Shown piece after piece: positions 34,517-42,397 of a stretch of DNA of 46,381 nt. Under the pieces are notes generated by a model. It searched no databases. It was not told the DNA's origin and saw only the letters and a list, made by a program, of their open reading frames with translations. Every line of letters begins with the position of its first letter. Position 1 is the stretch's first letter. A program made the position numbers and the translations under genes. The DNA comes from Leptolyngbya sp. FACHB-8 (lineage in GTDB: Bacteria > Cyanobacteriota > Cyanobacteriia > Elainellales > Elainellaceae): NCBI RefSeq assembly GCF_014695575.1, contig NZ_JACJOO010000034.1:1-46381 (forward strand), written 5' to 3'.

Positions 34517-35857
34517 ATGACACCTATCAGCCTTCGCTCTGCACTACAAAGCTTGCCCGAAAATGCTCTGGAAGCGATTGTTAATCGACAGTTTGCAACC
34601 AAGTTATTAGAAGCTTTAGGCTTTCAGGCTGAGGAAATTTACCCTGAGTATCCCATTCGCAGAATGGCTGTCGATATAGCGGCCCGGAAGAATGTTGGGG
34701 ATGACATTTTTATTAACACTAAAAAGAATCCCTATCTTTTAGTCGAACTAAAAGGTAGGGACGTCAATCTGACAGAAGGAAGCCAACCCTATAAGAATAC
34801 TGTTCAACAGTTGAAACGGTATTTGCTAGCTCCTGAATGTCATTCAGCGGCATGGGGAATCATTACCAATTCATGCCATATACAACTTTTCCGAAAACAT
34901 GGAAAGGTCGTTTTTCCTGCAACTCCGTGCCATCCCATTAACAAGGATAATATCGAGGATATTACAGCTACAATTCGAGAGAAAATCGAGTCTCCCTCCA
35001 GGGCCCTAACAATAGCTCTATACAATAACAAGGGTGGCGTAGGAAAAACAACGACTACAGTCAATCTTGCGGGTATTCTTACACTGCTTGGAAAAAAGAT
35101 CTTGGTCATTGACTTTGATCCCAACCAACAGGATTTAACAAGTGCATTAGGATTACCACTGAGTGAAGACGCTCTCTTCACAGCTCTCATCAATCGCGAT
35201 ACAGAGTTAAAAACTGCTATCCGTCCTTATAAGTTCTTATTTAGAAGTAAAAAACTGGAAACCAGATTTGATGTCATCCCATCAGATAAAAGGCTAGTTT
35301 CTGAAGCCGAAAATGAGCTGAAGATACATGGTTATAAGCCAGGCAATGGCTTACTTCATCGCAAACTGAAATCTCTAAGAAACGAATACGATTATATTTT
35401 GATAGACGCGCCTCCTAATTGGCGTCTTTTCAGCAAACTAGCAGTTTATGCAGCAGATGTTGTTCTACTTCCGACAAAACACAACAACTTGTTCTCTTTA
35501 GAAAATGCTGTTACTGCAATTAAGGATTTTATTCCTGAAATACAACAGGAAAAGAGTGATGGCAGTCCAATTGCTTTACCCATTTTCTTTAATGGCGAAA
35601 GAATGACGGAGCCTCAGAAAGCTGCCGTAGAAAAAGTTATGGAGAGCATGATTCAGGCGGCTAAAAGGAACGATGGATTTGATTTAGCTCCTTATTTCTT
35701 TCCTAAGAGACGCCGTGCTGGAGAAGACACGCATGTTCTCTGTGTACCCGGCCATGCAAGTATTTCGAGTTCAGCGTTCTTTCGTGTTCCTGCCGTTTTT
35801 CGAGATAAATCAGCCCTTGAGTACTACAAGAACTTAGTGAAGGAGTATTTTCTATAA
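34517..35857 (+). CDS. Fusion of a PD-(D/E)XK-like nuclease domain and a ParA ATPase
   Basis: 446 residues. Residues ~15-130 look like a restriction-type nuclease fold (HsdR N-terminus-like): YPEYPIRRMAVDIAAR gives Asp53, then PYLLVELKGR gives Glu77-Leu-Lys79, the D...ExK pattern. Residues ~164-446 are a ParA/MinD-type ATPase: deviant Walker A NNKGGVGKTTTTVNLAG (172-179), IDFDPNQQDLTSALGL, and YDYILIDAPPN (Walker B). ATG at 34517 is used; the frame extends to a TTG at 34421. The stop overlaps the next ATG by one base (TAATG), so ParA and the ParB-like protein are translationally coupled. Plain partition ParA proteins do not carry such a nuclease domain. Activity of both domains is inferred. 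Confidence 0.8.
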   Translation: MTPISLRSALQSLPENALEAIVNRQFATKLLEALGFQAEEIYPEYPIRRMAVDIAARKNVGDDIFINTKKNPYLLVELKGRDVNLTEGSQPYKNTVQQLKRYLLAPECHSAAWGIITNSCHIQLFRKHGKVVFPATPCHPINKDNIEDITATIREKIESPSRALTIALYNNKGGVGKTTTTVNLAGILTLLGKKILVIDFDPNQQDLTSALGLPLSEDALFTALINRDTELKTAIRPYKFLFRSKKLETRFDVIPSDKRLVSEAENELKIHGYKPGNGLLHRKLKSLRNEYDYILIDAPPNWRLFSKLAVYAADVVLLPTKHNNLFSLENAVTAIKDFIPEIQQEKSDGSPIALPIFFNGERMTEPQKAAVEKVMESMIQAAKRNDGFDLAPYFFPKRRRAGEDTHVLCVPGHASISSSAFFRVPAVFRDKSALEYYKNLVKEYFL

Positions 35858-36597
35858 TGGCGAATCCAAAAGATATTGGAAATTTAATGCACCTTTATCT
35901 CGATGAAATTGATCCGGGTAAAGGAACGAATACTCCTCAATTTCTCATTCAGGCTTCTGCTCATTTGCTGAACGAAAAGGGTAGGCGAAATTGGGTTCCG
36001 TTAATTGTGAGAGAAGTAGGAGGCGATCGCTACGAGGTCATTGGCAACACCTTTGTCTATGCCGTTGCAGAAGAAGCAGGCTTAGAACGAGTTTGGTGCA
36101 TTATTGCTGACGACAGCGATAACACCGCCGAAGTTACTCGCGTATTAGCGGGTGAAGAGATACCAAAAGTAAATCTCTCGAAAGCATCGAGAGATGAAAT
36201 TATGGCAGCTCTGGAATATGTCATGGAACAACCCGGCAGCCCTCTCAAAACCATTAAGTTAGCCGTAGCCACCAATCGTATCGATGAAGCTCCCCGACAA
36301 TTTTGGAAGACACTCGATCCAGTTGTCACCTTAAAGTGCGGGATTACAAAAGGGAAGAAGCTAGATGTACTCAAGCAAGTCTTCTATCTAACTCCACAGC
36401 TCAAATCAGAACCACAGCCAGAACCTGAACCAGAAGACAAACTAGAAGGCAATTTAAAAGCCACTGGCGATACCATCTCTCTTCAAAGCATGACAGCCGC
36501 CAAGTTGAAGGAGTTAGCCAAGAAACAGAAAATTTATGGCTATAGCAAAATGAAAAAAGACGAGCTTATTGCAGCTCTAAGCCAAGCCAGCCAATAA
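35857..36597 (+). CDS. ParB-like protein with a Rho-N/SAP-like C-terminus
   Basis: 246 residues. Residues ~35-90 resemble the ParB/Srx N-terminal fold (NWVPLIVREVGGDRYEVIGNTFVYAVAEEAGLERVWCIIAD), but the Arg-rich GxRRxxA box is replaced by GNTFVYA, so the usual CTP/partner-binding box is degenerate. No central ParB HTH is obvious. After an acidic Pro/Glu linker, the last ~40 residues (LQSMTAAKLKELAKKQKIYGYSKMKKDELIAAL) match the Rho termination factor N-terminal/SAP-like fold, which binds nucleic acid. It overlaps the nuclease-ParA stop by one base. Probably the DNA- or RNA-binding partner of that ATPase (inference). Confidence 0.75.
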   Translation: MANPKDIGNLMHLYLDEIDPGKGTNTPQFLIQASAHLLNEKGRRNWVPLIVREVGGDRYEVIGNTFVYAVAEEAGLERVWCIIADDSDNTAEVTRVLAGEEIPKVNLSKASRDEIMAALEYVMEQPGSPLKTIKLAVATNRIDEAPRQFWKTLDPVVTLKCGITKGKKLDVLKQVFYLTPQLKSEPQPEPEPEDKLEGNLKATGDTISLQSMTAAKLKELAKKQKIYGYSKMKKDELIAALSQASQ

Positions 36598-36615
36598 TCT
36601 CAGCGCTACTGGAAT

Positions 36616-36651
36616 GAATAGGAAGGTGTACTTCGTCCACCTTCCTATTCA
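36616..36651. terminator. Shared TTC-capped hairpin between ParB-like gene and tag
   Basis: 16-bp arms GAATAGGAAGGTGTAC (36616-36631) and 36635-36650 with one mismatch, loop TTC. It lies 18 bases past the ParB-like stop and overlaps the tag stop codon (36649-36651), so it could end both convergent transcripts. Confidence 0.65.
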
Positions 36652-37218
36652 GCTTTTCATTTCCAAGTAGCGGAAACAGTCCGTCGTGTGATCATTCACA
36701 AACCCACAGGCCTGCATCAAGGCATAGCAAATCGTCGGCCCCACAAAATTGCAGCCTCGTTTCCGTAAATCCTTGCTCATGGCACGAGATTCAGGCGTTT
36801 CTGCTGGGACTTCGGCTATCGATTTCCAGGCATTCACGATCGGTTGGCCATCGACGAACTGCCAGAGATAGCGATCGAGGCTCCCAAATTCCTGGCGGAT
36901 TTTCAGCACAGCACGGGCATTGCGTACCGCCGCTTCTACCTTGAGGCGATTGCGGATGATGCTGGCGTTGGTCAGGAGCGTGGCAATTTTTGCGTCGTCG
37001 TAGTGGGCGATCGCCTCTACATCAAACCCATCAAACGCCTCTCGATAGGCCTCCCGTTTCCGCAGCACCGTCAACCAGCTCAGCCCCGCCTGCGCTCCTT
37101 CCAGAATTAGGAATTCAAACAGACGGGTGTCGTCGTGAACAGGAACACCCCATTCGTGGTCGTGATAGTCAAGATAAAGCGGGTCAGACGTAACCCAGGC
37201 ACAGCGGGTCAGTGGCAT
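36649..37218 (-). CDS. tag: DNA-3-methyladenine glycosylase I
   Basis: 189 residues. Base-excision repair enzyme that removes 3-methyladenine. Seen: RCAWVTSDPLYLDYHDHEWGVP with the first zinc Cys and His, the LEGAQAGLSWLTVLRKRE helix, and CGFVNDHTTDCFRY with the other zinc His/Cys. The frame is open to 37266, inside tldD. The ATG at 37218 leaves a 4-bp gap to the tldD stop and starts MPLTRCAWV, as in the family. Second gene of a tldD-tag pair. Confidence 0.93.
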   Translation of the reverse strand: MPLTRCAWVTSDPLYLDYHDHEWGVPVHDDTRLFEFLILEGAQAGLSWLTVLRKREAYREAFDGFDVEAIAHYDDAKIATLLTNASIIRNRLKVEAAVRNARAVLKIRQEFGSLDRYLWQFVDGQPIVNAWKSIAEVPAETPESRAMSKDLRKRGCNFVGPTICYALMQACGFVNDHTTDCFRYLEMKS

Positions 37219-37222
37219 AGGC

Positions 37223-38647
37223 TTACTCGCGCCAGGTGTCGCCGCTATCCTCGTCGGTTTCGCCACCTACAACTACGTTGCGAATGCGTAGACTAGGGCC
37301 ACCACACCCGACAGGCAAACCACTCTGGCCCCCTTTGCCACAGCCACCCGACTCATCCCAGAAGAAATCATTGCCGATCGCCTCAATATCCTCCAGAGTC
37401 GTAAACACATTCCCCGATAGCGACACATCCCGCACCGGCTCCGCCACCTTACCATTGCGAATCATCCAGGCCTCCCCAGCAGTAAAGGTGAACATTTCGC
37501 CGTTGGTCATGCCACCAATCCAGTTCTTGGCGTAGACCCCTTCCTGGATCCCTTCGAACAAATCTTCCACAGGCGTTGTACCCGGTTCAATCCAGGTATT
37601 GGTCATGCGCACGATGGGGGAGTAGTGGTAATTCAAACAGCGAGCATTCCCCGTCACGGGCTCCTCCAGCTTGCCAGCCGTCTCACGGGAGTGCAGACGT
37701 CCCACCAACACCCCATCCTTAATTAACTGTGTCGTCGTTGCAGGCACCCCTTCGTCATCGTAGGCATAGCTGCCCCGATGTCCCTCTGGGGCCGCTCCAT
37801 CGAGGATTTGTAATTCACTGGGACCAAAGCTACGGCCCAGGGTCATCACCTCCATCAAGTCGGGGTTTTCGTAAATCATGTCCGACTCGGAGAGATGCCC
37901 GAAAGCTTCATGAACGAACAGCCCGGTGAGGATGGGATCGATCACAACGGTATAGGTATTGCCTTTCACAGGAGGCAGTTCCAAAGCATTCACCGCCCTC
38001 CGGGCTGCACTCTGCACCAGATCGTCCAGATTCATCAAATCCTCGTAAGCACGACGGGAGCCAGTGGTTTCGCGACCTGTTTGCACCGTTTCGCTATTAC
38101 GGGCGGTAGCGGCAAAGCGCATTTCCATATCCACCCAGGACTGCTCAATCAGCGTACCTTCCGAGGTAGCAATAATGATGTGCTGAGTGCTGTCCCCGTA
38201 ACGCACCGATGTGGTGGTGATGCAATCGTTCACGCTGCGAAGAATATCGGCATAGTGGCTACACAAAGCCTTTTTCTCAGCCAGGGGAACCTTGCGAGGA
38301 TCGGAACCAAACAGTTGCAGGGGCCGGCTGTCTTGAATGATGGGAATGGGAGCCAGCAGGGTTTCCTCTTCACCCACCATCCGAGCAGCAGCGATCGCCT
38401 CCTCAATCCGCTCGGTTAGCTGGTCAAGCTGATTGAAGCTAGCAAACCCCCACCCACCTCGGAAGCAAGCTCGCACCTGCCCCCCAATGGAAACGCCTTC
38501 GCTGAGGGTTTCCACCTGCCCTCGCCGCAATAGTATGTCCGTTCCCTCAGATTCCTCTAGACGGATGGCCAGGTAATCGACCCTGGCCTTATAGCGTTGG
38601 ATGCGATCGCTCAGCAAATCAAAGGCATTATGCAGTACAGAAGCCAT
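37223..38647 (-). CDS. tldD: TldD/PmbA family metalloprotease TldD
   Basis: 474 residues. Zinc protease of the TldD/TldE type that degrades unfolded peptides and helps mature some RiPPs and the CcdA antitoxin. Seen: zinc site FVHEAFGHLSESD (HExxxH), the Cys-containing C-terminal block DESGGCGKGGQSGLPVGCGGPSLRIRNVVVGG and the GNARCLNYHYSPIVRMTNTWIEPG segment. The usual partner TldE/PmbA is not in the window. ATG at 38647 is the natural start. First gene of a - strand pair with tag; the tag start follows the stop by 4 bp. Confidence 0.94.
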   Translation of the reverse strand: MASVLHNAFDLLSDRIQRYKARVDYLAIRLEESEGTDILLRRGQVETLSEGVSIGGQVRACFRGGWGFASFNQLDQLTERIEEAIAAARMVGEEETLLAPIPIIQDSRPLQLFGSDPRKVPLAEKKALCSHYADILRSVNDCITTTSVRYGDSTQHIIIATSEGTLIEQSWVDMEMRFAATARNSETVQTGRETTGSRRAYEDLMNLDDLVQSAARRAVNALELPPVKGNTYTVVIDPILTGLFVHEAFGHLSESDMIYENPDLMEVMTLGRSFGPSELQILDGAAPEGHRGSYAYDDEGVPATTTQLIKDGVLVGRLHSRETAGKLEEPVTGNARCLNYHYSPIVRMTNTWIEPGTTPVEDLFEGIQEGVYAKNWIGGMTNGEMFTFTAGEAWMIRNGKVAEPVRDVSLSGNVFTTLEDIEAIGNDFFWDESGGCGKGGQSGLPVGCGGPSLRIRNVVVGGETDEDSGDTWRE

Positions 38648-39063
38648 AGCATCGGAGGGGGGTTAAATTCCTGATTTATATTGTGCCTTCTAGAGGGATC
38701 CTTCTCGGCTTTTGCCGCTCGAATTTCGCTGAGCCTGGCTCAAACAACAACTAGTGGGAGCCTCTTTAAAGGTTTTGTATAAAGGTTTTGTATATAGGCA
38801 GCACAAAAAACAACCTTTGAAGCCAGGCCCTGGTACTAGTACGCTGAGGCGTAAATATATAACCTATTTTTCTGTGGGGGTGCGAAGCACCCCCACAGAA
38901 AAATAGGTTACGGACTTAGGCCGTAGCCTACTAGGCGCCCTACTGAGTTCGACCGGGTGAAATATTGGTCGTTGCCATTGCAGTTTTTGAAACGGATTGT
39001 CAGGATGAAGAGACAGGGGTTAAGACTGTCATAGGTATCTTTCAGAAAGCTAGGGAGTCGGGT
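38648..39063. other. Spacer between tldD and the secreted-protein gene
   Basis: Contains a 13-bp tandem repeat AAAGGTTTTGTAT (38768-38780, 38781-38793) and 99-bp element copy 3 (38836-38934). No gene is supported. The right end holds AGGGAGTCGGGT before the ATG at 39064. Confidence 0.5.
38836..38934 (+). mobile_element. 99-bp palindromic element A, copy 3
   Basis: Exactly 99 bp with CTAG ends. Left end CTAGTACGCTGAGGC as in copy 2, right end GCCGTAGCCTACTAG with one change. Stem 38862-38883 with 38887-38908 around GAA is perfect but differs from copy 1 at six stem positions (7 and 11-15 of 22), all compensated on the other arm. Confidence 0.8.
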
Positions 39064-39660
39064 ATGGGCTGCTGGAGCTGGAAAATAGGCGCAGTGAGCT
39101 TGGCGATCGCCTTAATGGGGTGGACAGGGGCAGCTTCTGCTCAACCCAGAGACGATTATTGGAATCAACTACTCAGCAATCCACCGGATATGGATATGTT
39201 TGCGTTGGATTACCAATCAGACGATCCCAATATCGTCACATCTATGAATGTTTCAGAGGTGGGGCTCACGATTCCAAGCCTGTGGTGGGCACAGCAGCTC
39301 TATGGTGGACGACTCCTCGAAAATTGGGCGGCTTTCCCCGCAGGAGACGGGCTGCCCCGCCGAGTTGATCTGGTGGTGAATGAGCAAGTTTGGGACATCT
39401 ACAACTACATTGAGCGATATACTTTCGTGAACCGCCTCGGCTCTGAAGCTGAGGAATACGGCTATATCACCCGCGTCTTTGATCGCGCCGGAAACCCACT
39501 CTCGGCCTATGTGTGCGACTTTAGTGACATCGCCAGCGCCGAAATCCAGGTCAACGACCGATGCCAAATTCTTCTCGATTTTCAGGGCAATAATGGCATG
39601 ATGGGCCGCTCTACGCCTCTCGCATCGCCGTCCAGAGGCGACGGTAGGTTTCAGCAGTAG
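39064..39660 (+). CDS. Secreted conserved cyanobacterial protein of unknown function
   Basis: 198 residues. N-terminal signal peptide (basic KIG start, hydrophobic VSLAIALMGWTGAASA) with likely cleavage before Gln-Pro-Arg. The mature part contains MNVSEVGLTIPSLWWAQQLYGG and a Trp/Tyr-rich stretch VVNEQVWDIYNYIERY, a pattern seen in unassigned cyanobacterial secreted proteins. No catalytic motif recognised. The frame opens at 38965, but the ATG at 39064 has AGGGAG upstream and gives the signal peptide. Its last ~50 bases overlap the 3' end of the convergent ABC gene. Confidence 0.7.
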   Translation: MGCWSWKIGAVSLAIALMGWTGAASAQPRDDYWNQLLSNPPDMDMFALDYQSDDPNIVTSMNVSEVGLTIPSLWWAQQLYGGRLLENWAAFPAGDGLPRRVDLVVNEQVWDIYNYIERYTFVNRLGSEAEEYGYITRVFDRAGNPLSAYVCDFSDIASAEIQVNDRCQILLDFQGNNGMMGRSTPLASPSRGDGRFQQ

Positions 39661-40762
39661 ATGCTGAGAGAGGTTCCAAAAATTCGCTACGCTTCACGAT
39701 CGTCGCATCCGGCAGAATAAAGGCGTTCTTTAAGCTACTGGGAAGTTCAGTGCGGCCATCGAGTAGAACTGGGGATGCTCCACTACCCAGAAGCGTCAGA
39801 CGGGTTGCTACCTCAGGCCGCCAATAGTACTGCACCCAGGTGTCAATGAGGCTTTGTACCGTTGTGGTTTCTGAGGATGCAGTCTTGGGAGCAGCAGGTA
39901 ACACCCATAAATCCGATGTGAGGATTGTGCCTGACTGGGGCACCACTGCGCCCAATCGCGGATTTTTCTTTAGCAACGGCACTATATCCATTGACCAGCC
40001 AACAGCGACTGAGGTGTCGCCCAAAATGAGGGGCTCAAGGTAAGTGGTCGAGCTGTAGAAACGGGCCTGTTTGTTGAGAGCCGCCAGGGCATCCGGGAGA
40101 TCTGCGATCGCCCCCAAATCTGTCGTGTTGACGGAATGCCCCAAGTATTTCAAGGTCAACCCCAACACCGCACGTGCCTGGTCGGGCAGGGAAATGCGCC
40201 CGGTCAATTCTGGTTGCCAAAGATCACTCCAATCCGTCGGGGGCTGTTTCAACTTGTCTTTGCGATAGGCGATCGCCAAACTCCCCCACCGATAAGGAGC
40301 CGCCCAGATCGAGCCTTTGGTATCTGGTAGCCCCTGAGAGTTGCGTAACACGAGCTTGCGCCAGGGCTCCGGTAGGCGATCCCAGCCGCTCACCTGCTGA
40401 AGCGTCAACGGTTGAATCAGGGATTCGCGAATGGCCGACGTCAGCCAACCATCCGCCAGGGAAAGAATATCTGCTCGCTGCGACGGTTTAGGGGGATCAC
40501 CCTCCGTTGCCTCGACTTGGTGGTACGTTCTGAGGGCCTGGTAAAGAGCATCCAGACTCCTTACCGAGCGCACTTGCAAGGCAGTGGGTCGAATTTGCTG
40601 TTGCAAATCTGTCAGCACAGCGGTTGGGATGGATTCTTGTAGCAGGTCAACCCGCAACCCGGTGGTTTGCGATTGGCAGCCCCCCAATGCGGCGGCCAGC
40701 ATAAGCCCACCTGAACCGATAAGCAGCGATCGCCGTTTCATAACCTGTTCACCCAAACCCAT
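39611..40762 (-). CDS. ABC transporter substrate-binding lipoprotein (PotD/FbpA-like)
   Basis: 383 residues. Starts MGLGEQVMKRRSLLIG, with a twin-Arg-like RR and a lipobox AALGGC (Cys about residue 29), so it is probably lipid-anchored and perhaps Tat-exported. The rest is a type 2 periplasmic binding fold of the polyamine/iron family (for example GSIWAAPYRWGSLAIAYRKDKL and ILTSDLWVLPAAPKTAS). Substrate cannot be assigned; no permease or ATPase is adjacent. GGAGAGG stands before the ATG at 40762; the ATG at 40741 is an alternative. Its 3' end overlaps the secreted-protein gene by 50 bp. Confidence 0.8.
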   Translation of the reverse strand: MGLGEQVMKRRSLLIGSGGLMLAAALGGCQSQTTGLRVDLLQESIPTAVLTDLQQQIRPTALQVRSVRSLDALYQALRTYHQVEATEGDPPKPSQRADILSLADGWLTSAIRESLIQPLTLQQVSGWDRLPEPWRKLVLRNSQGLPDTKGSIWAAPYRWGSLAIAYRKDKLKQPPTDWSDLWQPELTGRISLPDQARAVLGLTLKYLGHSVNTTDLGAIADLPDALAALNKQARFYSSTTYLEPLILGDTSVAVGWSMDIVPLLKKNPRLGAVVPQSGTILTSDLWVLPAAPKTASSETTTVQSLIDTWVQYYWRPEVATRLTLLGSGASPVLLDGRTELPSSLKNAFILPDATIVKRSEFLEPLSASTAETYRRLWTAMREA

Positions 40763-41707
40763 GCGTCCTCTCCATTCTCGCAGGCGATACAGCTTTCGAT
40801 CCGGTTAAGCGGTGCTGTTCCTGCCTATTTTTTATTGAAGAAGCTCAAAACTCCTTTGAATAGGTTCGTTTCTTAACCCTTCTGGCATAGAAAATAAATC
40901 CATTTCGTAACTTTTCAACCTGTCGCTCAGGGTTACGTACTTTGCCGGTTATAGGGTGTTTCAGACATTACATCCCACAAAAAGTGCGTCAACTGTAAAA
41001 GCAAATGGAGGAGCTAAGCTTCTTCTAGAATTCGTACGCAGAAATTAACCTTTTTAACAAATTCTCAGATACAAGCGATGAGAATTACTGAAATGTTTCC
41101 TGTCGGTTAATTTTCTAATCAGAATTATCAAAAAAATTATTTTCATAAAACGCCAATCCAGGCTAATTCTTTGTCTCACAATTCCATGACGATGAGAGAA
41201 CCTATAACATTCAGCCTCCTCTCATTTTTAAGGGGTTAATATGCGATAGGGGTTCTATTTTCATAGATAAACGTACCGGAATAGAAGGTTTCTAGCCTAT
41301 TTTGGCCTTGCGTTAAGCTATCAAAGATTCAGTAGTTTCACGTTTTAGGAAACCTAAAAATGTTCCAACAGAAGGTAAAATAAGTAACCAAATGAAACAT
41401 TATTAATTAGAGCTTTAGTTTTATTTAACTTTTGAATCTCAAGTTGGTGCAAATCGATGGGTACAATAAGCCTATCCAACAACTTAAGCTCGTTTCTTAA
41501 AAGCACGATCGTCACTGAGGATTCCTTGCTTTCTTGGTAGTATAGGCAGGCGCAAGGCTATAGCTATAAGCTCATGAGCTTGCTTTCCAGACGATTCTGT
41601 TAATCCCAGACGGTAAATGACTTTCGCGGATCAACGCGATCGCTTCGAATCATTAGAACGTTAAATGATTCAGAACAAACCCAGGGTATCTAAGAAGAGT
41701 TCCTAAG
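40763..41707. other. 0.95-kb AT-rich spacer
   Basis: No gene is supported in any frame. Long, AT-rich region between the divergent ABC gene (-) and the coiled-coil gene (+). The only structure noticed is a short TTTTAGG-AAA-CCTAAAA hairpin at 41343-41359. It may hold a non-coding RNA or extended promoters, but nothing can be shown by eye. Confidence 0.4.
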
Positions 41708-42127
41708 ATGGAATTAACACAATCTAGGGAGTCAAGCGTCAACATGGATTCACTCCATACGCAGATAGCAAACCTAAGCACAAAAATTGACGCACTTCAG
41801 CAATTGATTGAGCAGCTGAGCAGTAAGCTTTTGTCTACAGGTTCAGGCGATCGGTGGGTTCCTGGAGGCGGTTCTCACCGCACAGCGGTTCAGGACGGTA
41901 TGGTAGGTTACCAATCTCTCCGTCATCAAAGTGCTCTTGAATCAGAGTTCGATCACAAAGATATTTTGGCAGATGTTGATCTGGTCGATAGCGAAACGCA
42001 TTCGGGCGATCATCAAACTCTATCCCCCGACTTACAAATTCAACGCTTAACTGCTCAATTAACGGCTGCATACAATCGCATTGCCGCATTAGAAGAACAG
42101 CTTCTAGCCAGGCGTGTTAGCCATTAA
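41708..42127 (+). CDS. Small coiled-coil protein of unknown function
   Basis: 139 residues, soluble. Two predicted coiled coils: residues ~13-45 (DSLHTQIANLSTKIDALQQLIEQLSSKLL) and ~110-137 (LQIQRLTAQLTAAYNRIAALEEQLLARR). The middle is acidic and disordered. The ending ...RLTAQLTAAYNRIAALEEQLLA is a pattern I recall from small cyanobacterial hypotheticals. No known function. ATG at 41708; a second ATG at 41744 could also serve. Confidence 0.65.
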   Translation: MELTQSRESSVNMDSLHTQIANLSTKIDALQQLIEQLSSKLLSTGSGDRWVPGGGSHRTAVQDGMVGYQSLRHQSALESEFDHKDILADVDLVDSETHSGDHQTLSPDLQIQRLTAQLTAAYNRIAALEEQLLARRVSH

Positions 42128-42316
42128 CGCTGCTGGCTTGTACTCGACAATTTGAGCTTGCCTGTGGTTGAAAGTGAGAGATGCTACGCATTTCCTCACT
42201 CCAAGCATGGGTTAGTTTCTATCATTTAGCACAAGTTATGAGTCACATCTGCCAGCAACCCTTTCAATGAAGGGTTCGCTCGTGGAATCGTTTGAGCTGA
42301 CCTATGTGTAGTTGTT

Positions 42317-42361
42317 TTCATAGAGAAGGACGGATGCTAAGCATCCGTCCTTCTCTATGAA
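42317..42361. repeat. 22-bp-arm perfect palindrome
   Basis: Arms 42317-42338 and 42340-42361 around a single base; contains AGAGAAGGACGGATGCT. It lies 37 bases after the CobT-family gene (-) and downstream of the coiled-coil gene (+), so it could terminate either. Almost loopless, unlike the TTC-capped set. Confidence 0.75.
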
Positions 42362-42397
42362 TCTTCTCAGGACTTATAGCAAACGAATTTGCGATCG

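Noticed and set aside
34517-36597. The ParA/ParB pair as proof of an integrated plasmid
   Set aside because: No replication gene, parS repeats, integrase or attachment sites were seen, and both proteins depart from partition types.
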